Of a DNA stretch of 52,345 bases, positions 19,439 to 29,014 are shown one piece after another. How positions within the stretch are numbered: position 1 is the first letter of the stretch; each line of letters begins with the position of its first letter. The notes beneath the pieces were generated by a model. The model searched no databases. It had not been told where the DNA came from and was given only the letters and a program-made list of their open reading frames with translations. The position numbers and the translations under genes were made by a program. The stretch is from positions 1 to 52,345 of IMG/VR virus record IMGVR_UViG_3300035070_002843. The stretch is one strand, 5' to 3'. The stretch comes from a virus.

Positions 19439-20323
19439 ATGAAAAGAATTATCTTTAGTCTGTATATTGATATTGATAAGTCAGAGTTGGATTATCAAGC
19501 ACCCTATGCTTGGGATACTGAACAGTTGCCTAAGACGGAAAAAACCAAGCTGTTGTTCCAAGAGTATTATCCCTGGCTTAAAGAGCGGCACATTGATTAT
19601 GCACGAGCTCTTGGTGTTGACTATACTCTATATGAGAATGATGAGAAGTGGTATGAGTTTAAAAAGTATTTTAACAAAACATATCCACAGGTTACTGCCT
19701 ACAATGTCGTTAACTTTTATAAAATACATTTACTCTATGAGTTGAGTAAAGAATACGACGAAGTACTTTATCTAGACTTTGATGTAGTACCATTAAACAA
19801 TGATAATTTCTTTGAAACTTGGGATTTACAGAACAATGGCATTGCTATACTGCAAAACAACTCCCACGTCTTATATCGGTATCACGAAGTCACGGATGCT
19901 GTACACGTATCATCAATTCGTTCACCAACGGCAAAGTATTGGAACTGTAAAGCAATGCTCATCGAGAGTAATATGTCCGGCGATAATGATGTGTTTAACA
20001 CAGGTATTATTGGTGCTGCGGCAAGGGATATTAAAAAATTAGATTATTGGAGTGACTTCGATAAAACCATAGCACTAATGGACACACTGCAGAGTGATGT
20101 TGATATGTGGCCAAAAGAAATACGTCTCATGTTTGGTTATGATAACGAAACTATTTGGGGCTATAAAGTTAAAATGAATGATGTAAAGATCCAATGGTTA
20201 GATGAAAAGTGGCACCATTTCTTAGACCGATGGGATTATATTAAACCCGGTTGCACATTGTGCCACGTGATTAATAAAAAGTTTAAATATGTCAGGAACT
20301 GGTATGAGAAGAATAGTTTATAG
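19439..20323 (+). CDS. GT-A glycosyltransferase-like protein, tandem copy A
   Basis: 294 residues. The N-terminal strand (KRIIFSLYI), a central segment NFYKIHLLYELSKEYDEVLY and the DFD motif at residues 113-115 (YLDFDVVP) fit a GT-A fold (GT8-like), in which the DxD binds the metal and nucleotide-sugar. A later segment (DVFNTGIIGA) matches the acceptor-side loop of such enzymes, and a C-terminal H-I-LDRW region follows. It is a paralogue of the next gene. No clear ribosome binding site precedes the ATG; a TATAGATA sequence one base off the late promoter core overlaps the divergent gap. Possible targets are host surface glycans or phage proteins. Confidence 0.7.
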   Translation: MKRIIFSLYIDIDKSELDYQAPYAWDTEQLPKTEKTKLLFQEYYPWLKERHIDYARALGVDYTLYENDEKWYEFKKYFNKTYPQVTAYNVVNFYKIHLLYELSKEYDEVLYLDFDVVPLNNDNFFETWDLQNNGIAILQNNSHVLYRYHEVTDAVHVSSIRSPTAKYWNCKAMLIESNMSGDNDVFNTGIIGAAARDIKKLDYWSDFDKTIALMDTLQSDVDMWPKEIRLMFGYDNETIWGYKVKMNDVKIQWLDEKWHHFLDRWDYIKPGCTLCHVINKKFKYVRNWYEKNSL

Positions 20324-21077
20324 TACATTTACTGAGAACTTAGATCCAGGGCACTCGTCGTCTTCTGACTATAAACTAAGCCAATTCAAAAAATATAAAA
20401 CACAATTAGAAAAGGCACAAAGAGATTACGCTACTAGTTGTGGCGCAACCTATGTACTATTTAAAACCACAACAACGGCCTATGATGAAATACAATTTAA
20501 CAAGTTATTTTTATTAGAGGAACTTGCCAATGATTATGATGAGGTTCTGTATTTGGATTTCGACGTTGTGCCGGCTACGAAACTAAATTTCTTTGATGTA
20601 TGGAACTTAAATTCTATATGCGCTTATAATATAGAGCAAAATATAGATAGAAATGCACTGATTGGCGCGTTAAACCACGATGGCTTTGACGCAATGAATA
20701 TGTACAGTAAAACTTGTGCAAAGAATGCCATGTTAGAACTAGACGGCCTATCCGGTTCTAAAGGTGTTATTAATACTGGAGTCATTGGTGGTAATAGAGA
20801 ATCAATCTCTAAATTAAATTTCATTAATCGTCTTAATAAGATTAAAGATATTCTTCAAGAAGCTATTATAGATAATCTATACCCAGAGGAAATACACAAA
20901 CACTGGAGAGATAATAATGAGATTTTTATTACATATCTTATCGAAAGATATGGTGTTCCATTTACTAATATTGGTCTGCCTTGGAACTTTTTATTAGATC
21001 ACAACCACCCGAATATATCTGCCGGTTGTCACTTCCTACATCATGTCAATAAGGAATTTGGCAAGTCATTTGAATAA
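20304..21077 (+). CDS. GT-A glycosyltransferase-like protein, tandem copy B
   Basis: 257 residues from the ATG at 20304, chosen because AGGA sits about 8 bases upstream; an ATG at 20289 would add five residues. It overlaps the end of copy A by 20 bases in another frame. The segment NDYDEVLYLDFDVVP (DFD at residues 86-88) is almost identical to copy A, and GVINTGVIGG matches the same acceptor-side loop, so the two arose by duplication. The N-terminal third differs, suggesting another acceptor. The C-terminus has an H-HP-ISAGCHFLHHVNKEF region similar in position to that of copy A. Function is predicted only from the GT-A pattern. Confidence 0.7.
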   Translation: MRRIVYSTFTENLDPGHSSSSDYKLSQFKKYKTQLEKAQRDYATSCGATYVLFKTTTTAYDEIQFNKLFLLEELANDYDEVLYLDFDVVPATKLNFFDVWNLNSICAYNIEQNIDRNALIGALNHDGFDAMNMYSKTCAKNAMLELDGLSGSKGVINTGVIGGNRESISKLNFINRLNKIKDILQEAIIDNLYPEEIHKHWRDNNEIFITYLIERYGVPFTNIGLPWNFLLDHNHPNISAGCHFLHHVNKEFGKSFE

Positions 21078-21121
21078 CACTAAAGTGTATTATAAACTAT
21101 CTGCCTTACAATAAAATTACA

Positions 21122-21283
21122 ATGAATAAATCTCATATCATTTGGGGGATGTCCGGAAAGGGTCATGATGCATCCATAGTTGTGTTTGAAAACTATTGTG
21201 CTGTCTTTGCAAGTTATACATGCGGCGTTGAACACGATCCAATTATAATTGAAAAATTAAAACATGACTATGGTGATAAATGA
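21122..21283 (+). pseudogene. N-terminal remnant of a NodU-type carbamoyltransferase
   Basis: 53 codons ending in TGA. The translation starts MNKSHIIWGMSGKGHDASIV and continues with a strand, FASYT, then VEHDP and a lysine-rich helix. The strand followed by GHDAS is the hallmark of the N-terminus of NodU/CmcH-type O-carbamoyltransferases, which are normally over 500 residues and occur in marine T4-like phages. Here the frame stops after the first helix, and the usual SERF segment appears altered to TCGV. The stop overlaps the start of the next gene (ATGA). It is best seen as a truncated remnant, although the short frame could still be translated. Confidence 0.6.
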
Positions 21284-21849
21284 TTAGAGTTATCTGTGTT
21301 CGTACTGGTGACAAATATTCTCAGTGGTATGAGGACAATTTAAAGCATATGATTGACAAATACTCTGGCTTGGAGTATGACTCATTTAAAGTAATTCGTG
21401 ATAATGAATACGAGTTACAAGTGTTTAATAAACTTCAGATGTTTGATAGATATCGTGATGGTACTAACATTTACTTTGACCTTGATGTGTTGATTAAAGG
21501 TGATTGTAATAAGTTTCTAAGAGATGAATTAACTGTGTGTAGCGCATGGTGGAGAGAAGCCTGGCACACACCACTGAACTCATCAATCATATCTTGGACT
21601 GGTGATAGGTCTGACGTATATGATGAGTTTGCTTCTGATCCTGAGTATTATATGTTTAAATACGCTCTTGGTATGGATCAATATCTTTATGAAAGAAAAA
21701 CCCCCAGTACTTTCGTAGAGGGGTTCTGTTCATTTCAAACTATGACTGAAGAAGCCGAAGAGTTTGATGTATATCTATTTAATCAACGATATGAATATAT
21801 GGCACAACCTGGGTGGTGGTTGGATTATTTCTTATCTAATTCTTGTTGA
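21280..21849 (+). CDS. small glycosyltransferase-like protein
   Basis: 189 residues. N-terminal strand MIRVICVRTGDKYSQWY, then a helix, KLQMFDRYRDGTNIYFDLDVLI with a DLD at residues 67-69, and a tryptophan-rich C-terminal part (SAWWREAW, ISWTGDRSD, QPGWWLDYF). This order fits small phage GT-A glycosyltransferases. The start overlaps the stop of the carbamoyltransferase remnant, so both were in one plus-strand operon. The 3' end overlaps the convergent gene at 21825 by 25 bases; no terminator is visible there. Acceptor is unknown. Confidence 0.65.
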   Translation: MIRVICVRTGDKYSQWYEDNLKHMIDKYSGLEYDSFKVIRDNEYELQVFNKLQMFDRYRDGTNIYFDLDVLIKGDCNKFLRDELTVCSAWWREAWHTPLNSSIISWTGDRSDVYDEFASDPEYYMFKYALGMDQYLYERKTPSTFVEGFCSFQTMTEEAEEFDVYLFNQRYEYMAQPGWWLDYFLSNSC

Positions 21850-22310
21850 TATAGTTCACACGCACCCATAGTAGCTTCAATTATGGTCTTTGCTTTACGA
21901 ATTGCTGCTTTACCTGTTCTATCTTTACTATTCTTAATAATTTTATTCTCAAATAAGTTTAGTTTATAAGTAAACAAATGCTCTTTAAGTTCGGCTTCAC
22001 TTAATTCACTAAACAATGTATCAGCAAGTATTTTAAATCTATCATCATCCGTAGTCAATCCTCTTTTCTTTGCAATAGCAAGGACTTGTTTTTCAAATGC
22101 ATCATTTTGCTCACGGATGTGCTTATATGTATTTTCATGCAATTGATCTATGGTAATATGCGTGAGCAATTTTTCCCATGCCGCATCACCTTCTTTGGCT
22201 TCGGTATACTCAACCTGAATATCTTCGCCCTTATCATCACACCAATAAACCTCAACCGTGGTGCGGTCATTGTTAGAAAAATGAGCTGTGAGTAAATTAT
22301 ATCCTTGCAT
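21825..22310 (-). CDS. conserved phage protein, unknown function
   Basis: 161 residues. The N-terminal 60 residues are mixed alpha/beta (YNLLTAHFSNNDRTTVEVYW), and the rest is helical and charged (HENTYKHIREQNDAFEKQV, AIRKAKTIIEATMGACELY). I do not recognise a family with certainty; proteins of this type occur beside structural genes in marine T4-like phages. It is the last gene of the leftward structural operon and converges on the glycosyltransferase island with a 25-base overlap. A role in tail assembly is possible but unsupported by any motif. Confidence 0.65.
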   Translation of the reverse strand: MQGYNLLTAHFSNNDRTTVEVYWCDDKGEDIQVEYTEAKEGDAAWEKLLTHITIDQLHENTYKHIREQNDAFEKQVLAIAKKRGLTTDDDRFKILADTLFSELSEAELKEHLFTYKLNLFENKIIKNSKDRTGKAAIRKAKTIIEATMGACELYQQELDKK

Positions 22311-22328
22311 TTTCTTATTACCTTATAA

Positions 22329-23255
22329 TTAATTGATTTTCAAGAAGTATGTATTTGCAGTTACTGCTGTGCCATTGGGGAATTCTTGAGCACGATAATC
22401 GTCAGTATTAACAGACCTTGTCGTATATTCACCAGCGCCATTTAATATAGTATTAGTCATACCAGAACCCCTATTATTACCCGTTGTATAACTGTAACGT
22501 ATATTTGTTCCTACACCAGCAGCGGCATATCTTACATGATTTTGTAATAGTGTATCGAATAAACTTGTACTAAAAGCTTGTAGATCATCATTTGATGCCG
22601 TTACTCGTAATGGGTTAATATAACTAACGGCCGAACCATCGAGCTTATAGAGATAAAAATTACTAATGTTGGTTGGTTGATCCAATGCTTCACCAATACC
22701 GTCAGCAGTATATAGCGAAGTATCGGCTCTGGTATCTGTAAACACAGGAGTTGCACTTATCAAAGTATGACCACTTAGACCACCAGCATCCGTATGGATA
22801 CGATATGTACCACCTTGCAGAGTGGTTGTGCTACCACTGGTTAAAATGGCAATCGCTGGGTCGATGAACGTATCATACATATCAGTATTACTCATCGGTC
22901 TAAATCCACCATTATAATAATATATTGGATATGAACCTTCAGCACCAGCTGTTGGTTCTGAAACCGATGCAACTGTTTCACTTATCTTGGCAAAGTTAAC
23001 TGTGACCGTTCCAGGTTCTTCTGTTTCTGCTTCAGTCGCAAATCTATCAACTCGTGTTATGGCAGCACCTGCCGATTTACGTGTATCGCTTAAAGTACCA
23101 AGATTACCACCAGAAGCAACTACATCTAATGTGACTGATGGTGCTAATGAATACACATATGAAACTTGGCTGACAATATCAGCAACCTGGCCGGTTGTCA
23201 TTGTTTTTATGGACCCACTTCCGGTATCCCAATATAGTGGTTGTCGCACTGCCAT
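22329..23255 (-). CDS. virion structural protein
   Basis: 308 residues (MAVRQPLYWDTGSGSIKTMT). Beta-rich, with many Ser, Thr and Gly residues, no cysteine, and a C-terminal segment with a possible fibre-like fold (GGTYRIHTDAGGLSGHTL). The N-terminal phrase about a single value followed by QVADIVSQVSYVYS looks like a repeated short segment used by marine T4-like tail proteins. It is 3 bases after the next structural gene in a tight operon with the DUF4815 protein. Likely a baseplate-edge or fibre component; no closer assignment can be made. Confidence 0.65.
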   Translation of the reverse strand: MAVRQPLYWDTGSGSIKTMTTGQVADIVSQVSYVYSLAPSVTLDVVASGGNLGTLSDTRKSAGAAITRVDRFATEAETEEPGTVTVNFAKISETVASVSEPTAGAEGSYPIYYYNGGFRPMSNTDMYDTFIDPAIAILTSGSTTTLQGGTYRIHTDAGGLSGHTLISATPVFTDTRADTSLYTADGIGEALDQPTNISNFYLYKLDGSAVSYINPLRVTASNDDLQAFSTSLFDTLLQNHVRYAAAGVGTNIRYSYTTGNNRGSGMTNTILNGAGEYTTRSVNTDDYRAQEFPNGTAVTANTYFLKIN

Positions 23256-23258
23256 AAT

Positions 23259-23759
23259 TTAACTTCCAGGACTATAGATTGTTTTTACTGGGGTTCCAGC
23301 ATCGTCGTAGATTATAAGAGAAACAACAGAATTAAATTTAGCACTAGTGATCGAGGCACCTGCAATTTTATTTGCCGTAACACCAGAAGTGATAATGCTA
23401 AACTTACCTTCACCAAAGTTATAACCAATACCATTGGCGCTATCACTAGCAAAATAACCCTTTACAGTGTCACCATCCGCTGCGCCTACTAGTTTAATAA
23501 TACCAGTGCTACTGCTATAGGTTAATGATAACCCAAGAGCAGAGTCATTGTTGACGGATAATCCACCACGAGAAATTGAAACAATCTCCGATGAGTCATC
23601 AACGTCAATAATTGCTGCTCTTACTGTGTTAATGGCATCAACAACATTATCATCACCCGTGGTTAGTTGTGCAACATCACCAACATCACCCGAGATGGTA
23701 TTGGTTTTAGTGACCAGTGTTGATACTGGATCTGATAGGTTAATTACTGTTACTGCCAT
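23259..23759 (-). CDS. small fibre-like virion protein
   Basis: 166 residues. N-terminal helix-turn region (VSTLVTKTNTISGDVGDVAQ) with the phrase TTGDDNVVDAINTVRAAI, followed by beta segments (LGLSLTYSSSTGIIKLVG, KGYFASDSANGIGYNFGEG) like those in the giant fibre. It resembles short fibre shaft fragments with trimeric coiled-coil and beta-helix elements. The 5' end overlaps the 3' end of the 74-residue gene by 20 bases. Probable fibre or connector; the partner is unknown. Confidence 0.65.
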   Translation of the reverse strand: MAVTVINLSDPVSTLVTKTNTISGDVGDVAQLTTGDDNVVDAINTVRAAIIDVDDSSEIVSISRGGLSVNNDSALGLSLTYSSSTGIIKLVGAADGDTVKGYFASDSANGIGYNFGEGKFSIITSGVTANKIAGASITSAKFNSVVSLIIYDDAGTPVKTIYSPGS

Positions 23760-23964
23760 TTTTTTCCTCTAGCATTCTCAATAGAATATTTTTGATGTCC
23801 GAGATATCATTTTCTAGTTGTTCAATCTTAGACTGATTTTTTCTTACGACTGCCTTGGCTCTCCTTGCAGTATCTATTTGATTTTTATTTATATTCAAAA
23901 TAGCACCGGATACCGGATCCCTTACGAGACCCGGATGACCGTCAACCTTAATCAATTTACTCAT
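23740..23964 (-). CDS. small coiled-coil phage protein
   Basis: 74 residues. Starts MSKLIKVDGHPGLVRDPVSG and continues with a basic stretch (ARRAKAVVRKNQ) and a heptad-like coiled coil (IEQLENDISDIKNILLRML). Small proteins with this layout follow the DUF4815 gene in related phages. The ATG shares one base with the stop of DUF4815 (TAATG), implying translational coupling, and its 3' end overlaps the next gene by 20 bases. Likely a virion or assembly factor that oligomerises; nothing more can be said. Confidence 0.7.
   Translation of the reverse strand: MSKLIKVDGHPGLVRDPVSGAILNINKNQIDTARRAKAVVRKNQSKIEQLENDISDIKNILLRMLEEKNGSNSN
23886..23893 (-). promoter_or_regulatory. possible internal late promoter core (TATAAATA)
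   Basis: Exact TATAAATA on the minus strand, but inside the coding sequence of the 74-residue gene, 126 bases upstream of the next start. It could be chance in Asn-Ile-Asn-Lys codons. Confidence 0.25.
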
Positions 23965-26900
23965 TATGTGGCCAATGCAATAATTCTCAAGTCTCTAATC
24001 TTTGGAACTCTAGAACTATTAGTCGAGGTCATTACAATCTTAACCTGGTATGTGGTAAATGGTGCCAAGGTACCAGTAATACCACCAGCCAAGTATTCAT
24101 ACTCTCTATAAGTAGTTCTATCATTATCGGCTGGTAGGATAGTTTCCTTATCAACCAAGATCCAAAGTTTATCATCCAAAACATCGTCACCCGTACCGAC
24201 CTTATAGTAAACTTCAAAGTCGGCCTCAGTTGGTCTGTTTGCAGATAGTAGAATCTTAATGCCAACTGCTGGTTCCTGCAATGTAACTTGCTTGGTAATA
24301 TGTTTTGCAGCAGTTGATCCTTCCGTGGGATCCGTTTCTGCCACATACACCAACGGTACATTATAACCATTCGTGAGTGAAGCGTCTTGTTTATCAATTA
24401 CATTTTCAGTCAAGAGCAATGACGTTCTCTGCAAATCAATAACAGGGGTTACATTAGTATCCTCAGTGGTTAAATCAAGTTTAATGGTTGCAGATTTGGC
24501 ACCAGCTAAGAACTTTGTCTGACTTGCCGTAGTCAATATAACCTTAGGCTCAGTTGTAAAGTTAACACTGTTCAATGAAATTGGTGTATAAGCAGCGGCC
24601 TTGCCTCTCGTATTAGTACCTGTAGTTCTATTCTTACTTCCTGCGTATGAACCGCCTGATGTTAATTTACCGGTTGCAATAATATCGGTTCCTTCTGGCA
24701 ATAAGGTCTGAACCACTGGAATGAATTCATCAAAGTGTGCTTGTTGATTAACAATAATACCATCACCACCACCACGCAGTGTGGTATCTGCTTGTGAATC
24801 CGCACCAATGGTGAATCCAGTCCAATCAACACCAGTAATAACTCTACTACCATTAATACTTGAAGGTGCTATACCACCAATACTATCCTCGGCAAAGTCT
24901 GCTACCGTGACAATATCACCAGTAATAAAACCATGACCTTGTAAGTAAATATGTACATCAGAGTCACCAGCATCTGTACGAATTGGATTTGTAGCCAACA
25001 ACTCGTTTGGTGGTGGTCCATTCTCAAGCAATGCACTACCAGTAGATGTAAATGTGGCTTTATGCAATATAAACATCAAGTCACGAGTTTGATCTGCAGT
25101 CCATGTAGCCGAGTTTTGTGATTGGAACAACGAACCCAATGTTGGTTGTTTACTAACACGAGCAGCTGTGGTGCCTAATAGGAACTCATAGGTTTTAGCA
25201 ACATAAACATTGTAGTCAGTGGTTTCTGCTTTTAACACAATGGCGTATTGACCACCAGGAGATAAGAAAATAGGCTCAGCAAACGTAAACGTTGTTGCCG
25301 CTGCCCTTACGGAAGCAATATCATCAGTATCGGCAGGTATATTAATATCTGCGGGAAGTAGTGTAGCCGATCCAAGAACTATTTGTGTTGGGTAACCATT
25401 TTCTACTGTAACAAGCTCACATATTACTGGGATTACCGCGTCCTTGGTTGCAAAATATATACTAGTTTGTGTTAGGAACATTCCATTTGGATATTCTACT
25501 CTATCAACAAAAAAGGATTGAGCCAAAGGATCACCTGGTCCTCCCTCAGCGCCGGAGCCACCGAAGTCAGAGGATGTTTGTGCTGGTACTGGCATTGATA
25601 TTATACCAATAATATTTCTTGTAGATCTAAATGTTCTTTGTCTTGTTTCAATTGTACCTGATGCTGAATATAGTGCCCTTGTCTCTGATACAGCATTGGC
25701 CTCATTGTTACCAGATACATCAAGAAGTTTAAATTCAGCAAGGCCTGTTCTAAATCTAATACTTCTTGTTGAAGGAAGGAAGAATGAACCGATCAACTCA
25801 CCGGCAGCATCAGTAATCAAATTGCCACTACCATCTGGATGTGCAGTAGCGTTGGAAAATTCATTACCAAAATCTGTATCAGTAGAACTAAATAATGTAA
25901 ATGTCGATTCCTCTCTACACCAAGAACTTACATCCGTATTATTAAAGTAAGGAAAGTATCTGGTGTTGGGTCTTAATCCAATGGATTTGAATTGGATCTT
26001 TTTAGATCTCATCCAAGGTGCTACTTGAATATCGACAATGGTATTGGATGTGAGTTGTCTAACTACATTGCTTGAGGTTTGAACGAAAGTCCCACCCGGC
26101 CAATTTCCACCTCTAATAGTCCGGGTAGTGCCACCATTTACAATAACATCGGTTTCAAACCGTGTTTCAATCCACTCGTCTGATGATGGTGACAGAACAG
26201 TATAACCATTTTGTGTGATAACCGCAAATGGGTTAATATTCATTGTCTCTGTTGCAAGATTCTGATTTACCAATACCGTATTTGTATATGGTAGTGTAAT
26301 CAAATCACCCGACCGCATTACAGTATTACCCACGTTATCAGAATCGTAGATTAATCTAATATTCTTTGCAACAAATGGTGTATTCAATGTGTTATCGCTT
26401 GGATCCATTGACGCTCTATATCTATCACCAACCTCAGCAAATGAAGTGTCAGCAAAATTATCAGCAAGGAATCCAGACTTTGTTCTTGGATTTCCATTCT
26501 CATCCAATACTAATTGAATTGCCGTACTGTTCTCTAATATAGAGAGTGTAGTGTACTCTTCAAGATTATTAATTCTTTTCTCAAGCTTACCAATGTCTTG
26601 CATTGTATAACGCTTATGGTCTACAAAGGTAACCGTTAAATCAGAATCACTTACGGTGTATGGGTTTAATTCAAAATTATAAAGCTCCATAGAACCTGAA
26701 GGTATCTGTGGATACGACGGTTGGAAATCTGGCACACCTCGAATGTACTTTGCCTCAGCTCTATTTGTTTTAATATTACTTTCTACACGTCTGATAACGA
26801 GCGTATCATTTCTAGGTAAATAATAATCAACGTCTACGTCAATAGAGTTTGTATTCTGTGGCAAGAGTGAAATAAAGTCCTGGTCTTCAATAAAGGTTCC

Positions 26901-29003
26901 AGTAGAATCCACAGTTGGTCTAAAATCCAAAACATCCGTCAGTTGAATAATTTCGCCATTGTTCTTGCGATAACTAGGTATTTGATTATAATTAATACTT
27001 GCGTATGAATTTACACTAAAGAAATGACCTGGATCATGTTGGAAGTGACGATATTGGATATACACATCCGCTGTGGGTACGGCTAAACCAGTCTTTTGGA
27101 TTAATCGGCCACGTGCATAGAAATTATCTCTTTGGCCATTGTCGAAAATAAAGTTTTCAGATAAATCTCTACCTGTGGCGTTGTTTAGTCTAACATTTAA
27201 AATATCAATTGCATCAGCTCTATCTAGGTTTAACCAAGTTAGGCCGTTGCCGTCTGAATCAGCCGCGCCGGGCCATGCCTTAGTCAAGGTCCGTGTTGCT
27301 ACCGATTTTGCTCTCGTGACTGGTGTTGCAACATCAACCATTGCAATAAGTTCATACACAGTGGAATTTTCAAGACCTGTGATATTGACAGTGGTACCTG
27401 TTGGAGCACCAGCAAGAGTAAATGATGCCGAAGTTGCTGTGATACTACCATCCAACTTTGTGATAATCCAATCACCCGTATCGGTGAATGTCAGGCCAGA
27501 GCCACCAAAACTACCAGCGGTTTCCGTATATGTACCCGAACCACTTGATGTGAATTGATACCTTCTTTGAACTTTAAGATTGTTTACTGTAACCCCATTG
27601 CTCGTTGGCCTGTTATTCGGCAACGGAAATAATAGTGAATTATTTGCAGTCTCTTGAAGTAAAGCAATACCATCGGTTTGCTCAATATCAAAATATGAAT
27701 TGCTGCTATCACCAAGACTCTTCGCAGAGGAGAAGCTTTGACCGGGGTTTACTTTAATATCAAATAGATAGTGTCGAATCTTGCTTTGATTTCGTTCAAC
27801 TGCCCGTACCCTAGCAGTACCGATTGTACTGCCACCGTGAGTTACGGCGGATCTTAAATTAAGTTCTTGAAAACTATTAATATTGGGCAGACCCGCGCAA
27901 GCAGAATCTGAGAGTTGATTTACGTAGTTACCGTATTGTGCTACAACATTCTCACCCACAACTGATGTAAAGGTTTGTGCCTTAGGAATTGTGAGAGTTG
28001 TGATTGGTGACTCAAGTCGATAGCCGTCAACATACGCAACGCCACTAGAAACATTGAGTGTTAAGTTAGAATCATTTAAATCCTCAAACCTAGCAGTAAT
28101 TGGGTTAACAATATAATCACCAGATTCTTCTCTGGTTCGTTGAGCCATTAACTCATTAATTTTATTATATTCGTTAGTTCCAGTGGCCTCCGAGGACACC
28201 CTTCCATTTACAACTCGAGCAATAAACAAGAAATTATCTGCCGAATCAACCTCATCTCTTATAGTAAGTGTGAGTCTAATTCTATAACGATCCGCGCCAG
28301 GTGCTGCCGTATTCGGCACTGCCCCTTGATTATCATAGAGCGCTGAGTTATCAGTCGCTGTTACAATATCCTCGGTGATGAGGAAACCTAAGTCTGCTGT
28401 GGGGTTTGAAGTATACTTGCTAATAAAATACGTTTGTTTTTCAGCAAATACAAAATGGTCTTTAGTAAAATATTCACCAGAAGCAACAGCACCAATAGTA
28501 CCAATACCAGTAGCGCCTGAGGCTTCCAGTGTAAATGTATAGGTCCCATTGGAAATATCAGAACCGTTTGGAACTCTAATGGTGGTATCACCTGCTGGAG
28601 CATCTGCTGTATCAATATACTTAACGTACAACGTCGCAGGGTCACCAGTTAAGGCATCTGCAGCAACGACTTGCAACACTTTCACGGTGATATTGGTATC
28701 TGCCGTGGTAAAATCTTCACCTACTAAATCAACATCAGGTAATTGATTTATTGAGGTATCAAGTCTTAGGTACTCGTATCTATTGTTTACAGTAATGCCA
28801 CCAGGGCTAACCATTGCGCCTTCATTAAATATGTTACGGGCAAATCTTCCAATCTCTGATTGGATAATAGTCTGAAGTTGAGTTAACTCTCTAGCCTGAA
28901 GTGTCTTACCGCTATTAAATAGAATCCTATAATAATTATCACTGTCGCGATAATCATCCTTATAGGTATTAGCAAATGTGTTGGATGTAAATGTCGTTGC
29001 CAT
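23964..29003 (-). CDS. large virion protein, DUF4815 type
   Basis: 1679 residues. The N-terminal region (NTFANTYKDDYRDSDNYYRIL then SGKTLQARELTQLQTIIQSEI) is the DUF4815 signature found in a large structural protein of marine T4-like phages. Later parts are beta-rich with helices in between, including YTMQDIGKLEKRINNLEEYTTLS (about residues 790-820), and a C-terminal region with Ig-like strands ending YQVKIVMTSTNSSRVPKIR. It is probably part of the baseplate periphery or the fibre network, taking the place of T4 proteins such as gp10; this is inference. It lies 11 bases after gp8 in one leftward operon. Confidence 0.85.
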   Translation of the reverse strand: MATTFTSNTFANTYKDDYRDSDNYYRILFNSGKTLQARELTQLQTIIQSEIGRFARNIFNEGAMVSPGGITVNNRYEYLRLDTSINQLPDVDLVGEDFTTADTNITVKVLQVVAADALTGDPATLYVKYIDTADAPAGDTTIRVPNGSDISNGTYTFTLEASGATGIGTIGAVASGEYFTKDHFVFAEKQTYFISKYTSNPTADLGFLITEDIVTATDNSALYDNQGAVPNTAAPGADRYRIRLTLTIRDEVDSADNFLFIARVVNGRVSSEATGTNEYNKINELMAQRTREESGDYIVNPITARFEDLNDSNLTLNVSSGVAYVDGYRLESPITTLTIPKAQTFTSVVGENVVAQYGNYVNQLSDSACAGLPNINSFQELNLRSAVTHGGSTIGTARVRAVERNQSKIRHYLFDIKVNPGQSFSSAKSLGDSSNSYFDIEQTDGIALLQETANNSLLFPLPNNRPTSNGVTVNNLKVQRRYQFTSSGSGTYTETAGSFGGSGLTFTDTGDWIITKLDGSITATSASFTLAGAPTGTTVNITGLENSTVYELIAMVDVATPVTRAKSVATRTLTKAWPGAADSDGNGLTWLNLDRADAIDILNVRLNNATGRDLSENFIFDNGQRDNFYARGRLIQKTGLAVPTADVYIQYRHFQHDPGHFFSVNSYASINYNQIPSYRKNNGEIIQLTDVLDFRPTVDSTGTFIEDQDFISLLPQNTNSIDVDVDYYLPRNDTLVIRRVESNIKTNRAEAKYIRGVPDFQPSYPQIPSGSMELYNFELNPYTVSDSDLTVTFVDHKRYTMQDIGKLEKRINNLEEYTTLSILENSTAIQLVLDENGNPRTKSGFLADNFADTSFAEVGDRYRASMDPSDNTLNTPFVAKNIRLIYDSDNVGNTVMRSGDLITLPYTNTVLVNQNLATETMNINPFAVITQNGYTVLSPSSDEWIETRFETDVIVNGGTTRTIRGGNWPGGTFVQTSSNVVRQLTSNTIVDIQVAPWMRSKKIQFKSIGLRPNTRYFPYFNNTDVSSWCREESTFTLFSSTDTDFGNEFSNATAHPDGSGNLITDAAGELIGSFFLPSTRSIRFRTGLAEFKLLDVSGNNEANAVSETRALYSASGTIETRQRTFRSTRNIIGIISMPVPAQTSSDFGGSGAEGGPGDPLAQSFFVDRVEYPNGMFLTQTSIYFATKDAVIPVICELVTVENGYPTQIVLGSATLLPADINIPADTDDIASVRAAATTFTFAEPIFLSPGGQYAIVLKAETTDYNVYVAKTYEFLLGTTAARVSKQPTLGSLFQSQNSATWTADQTRDLMFILHKATFTSTGSALLENGPPPNELLATNPIRTDAGDSDVHIYLQGHGFITGDIVTVADFAEDSIGGIAPSSINGSRVITGVDWTGFTIGADSQADTTLRGGGDGIIVNQQAHFDEFIPVVQTLLPEGTDIIATGKLTSGGSYAGSKNRTTGTNTRGKAAAYTPISLNSVNFTTEPKVILTTASQTKFLAGAKSATIKLDLTTEDTNVTPVIDLQRTSLLLTENVIDKQDASLTNGYNVPLVYVAETDPTEGSTAAKHITKQVTLQEPAVGIKILLSANRPTEADFEVYYKVGTGDDVLDDKLWILVDKETILPADNDRTTYREYEYLAGGITGTLAPFTTYQVKIVMTSTNSSRVPKIRDLRIIALAT

Positions 29004-29014
29004 GTATAATTGCC

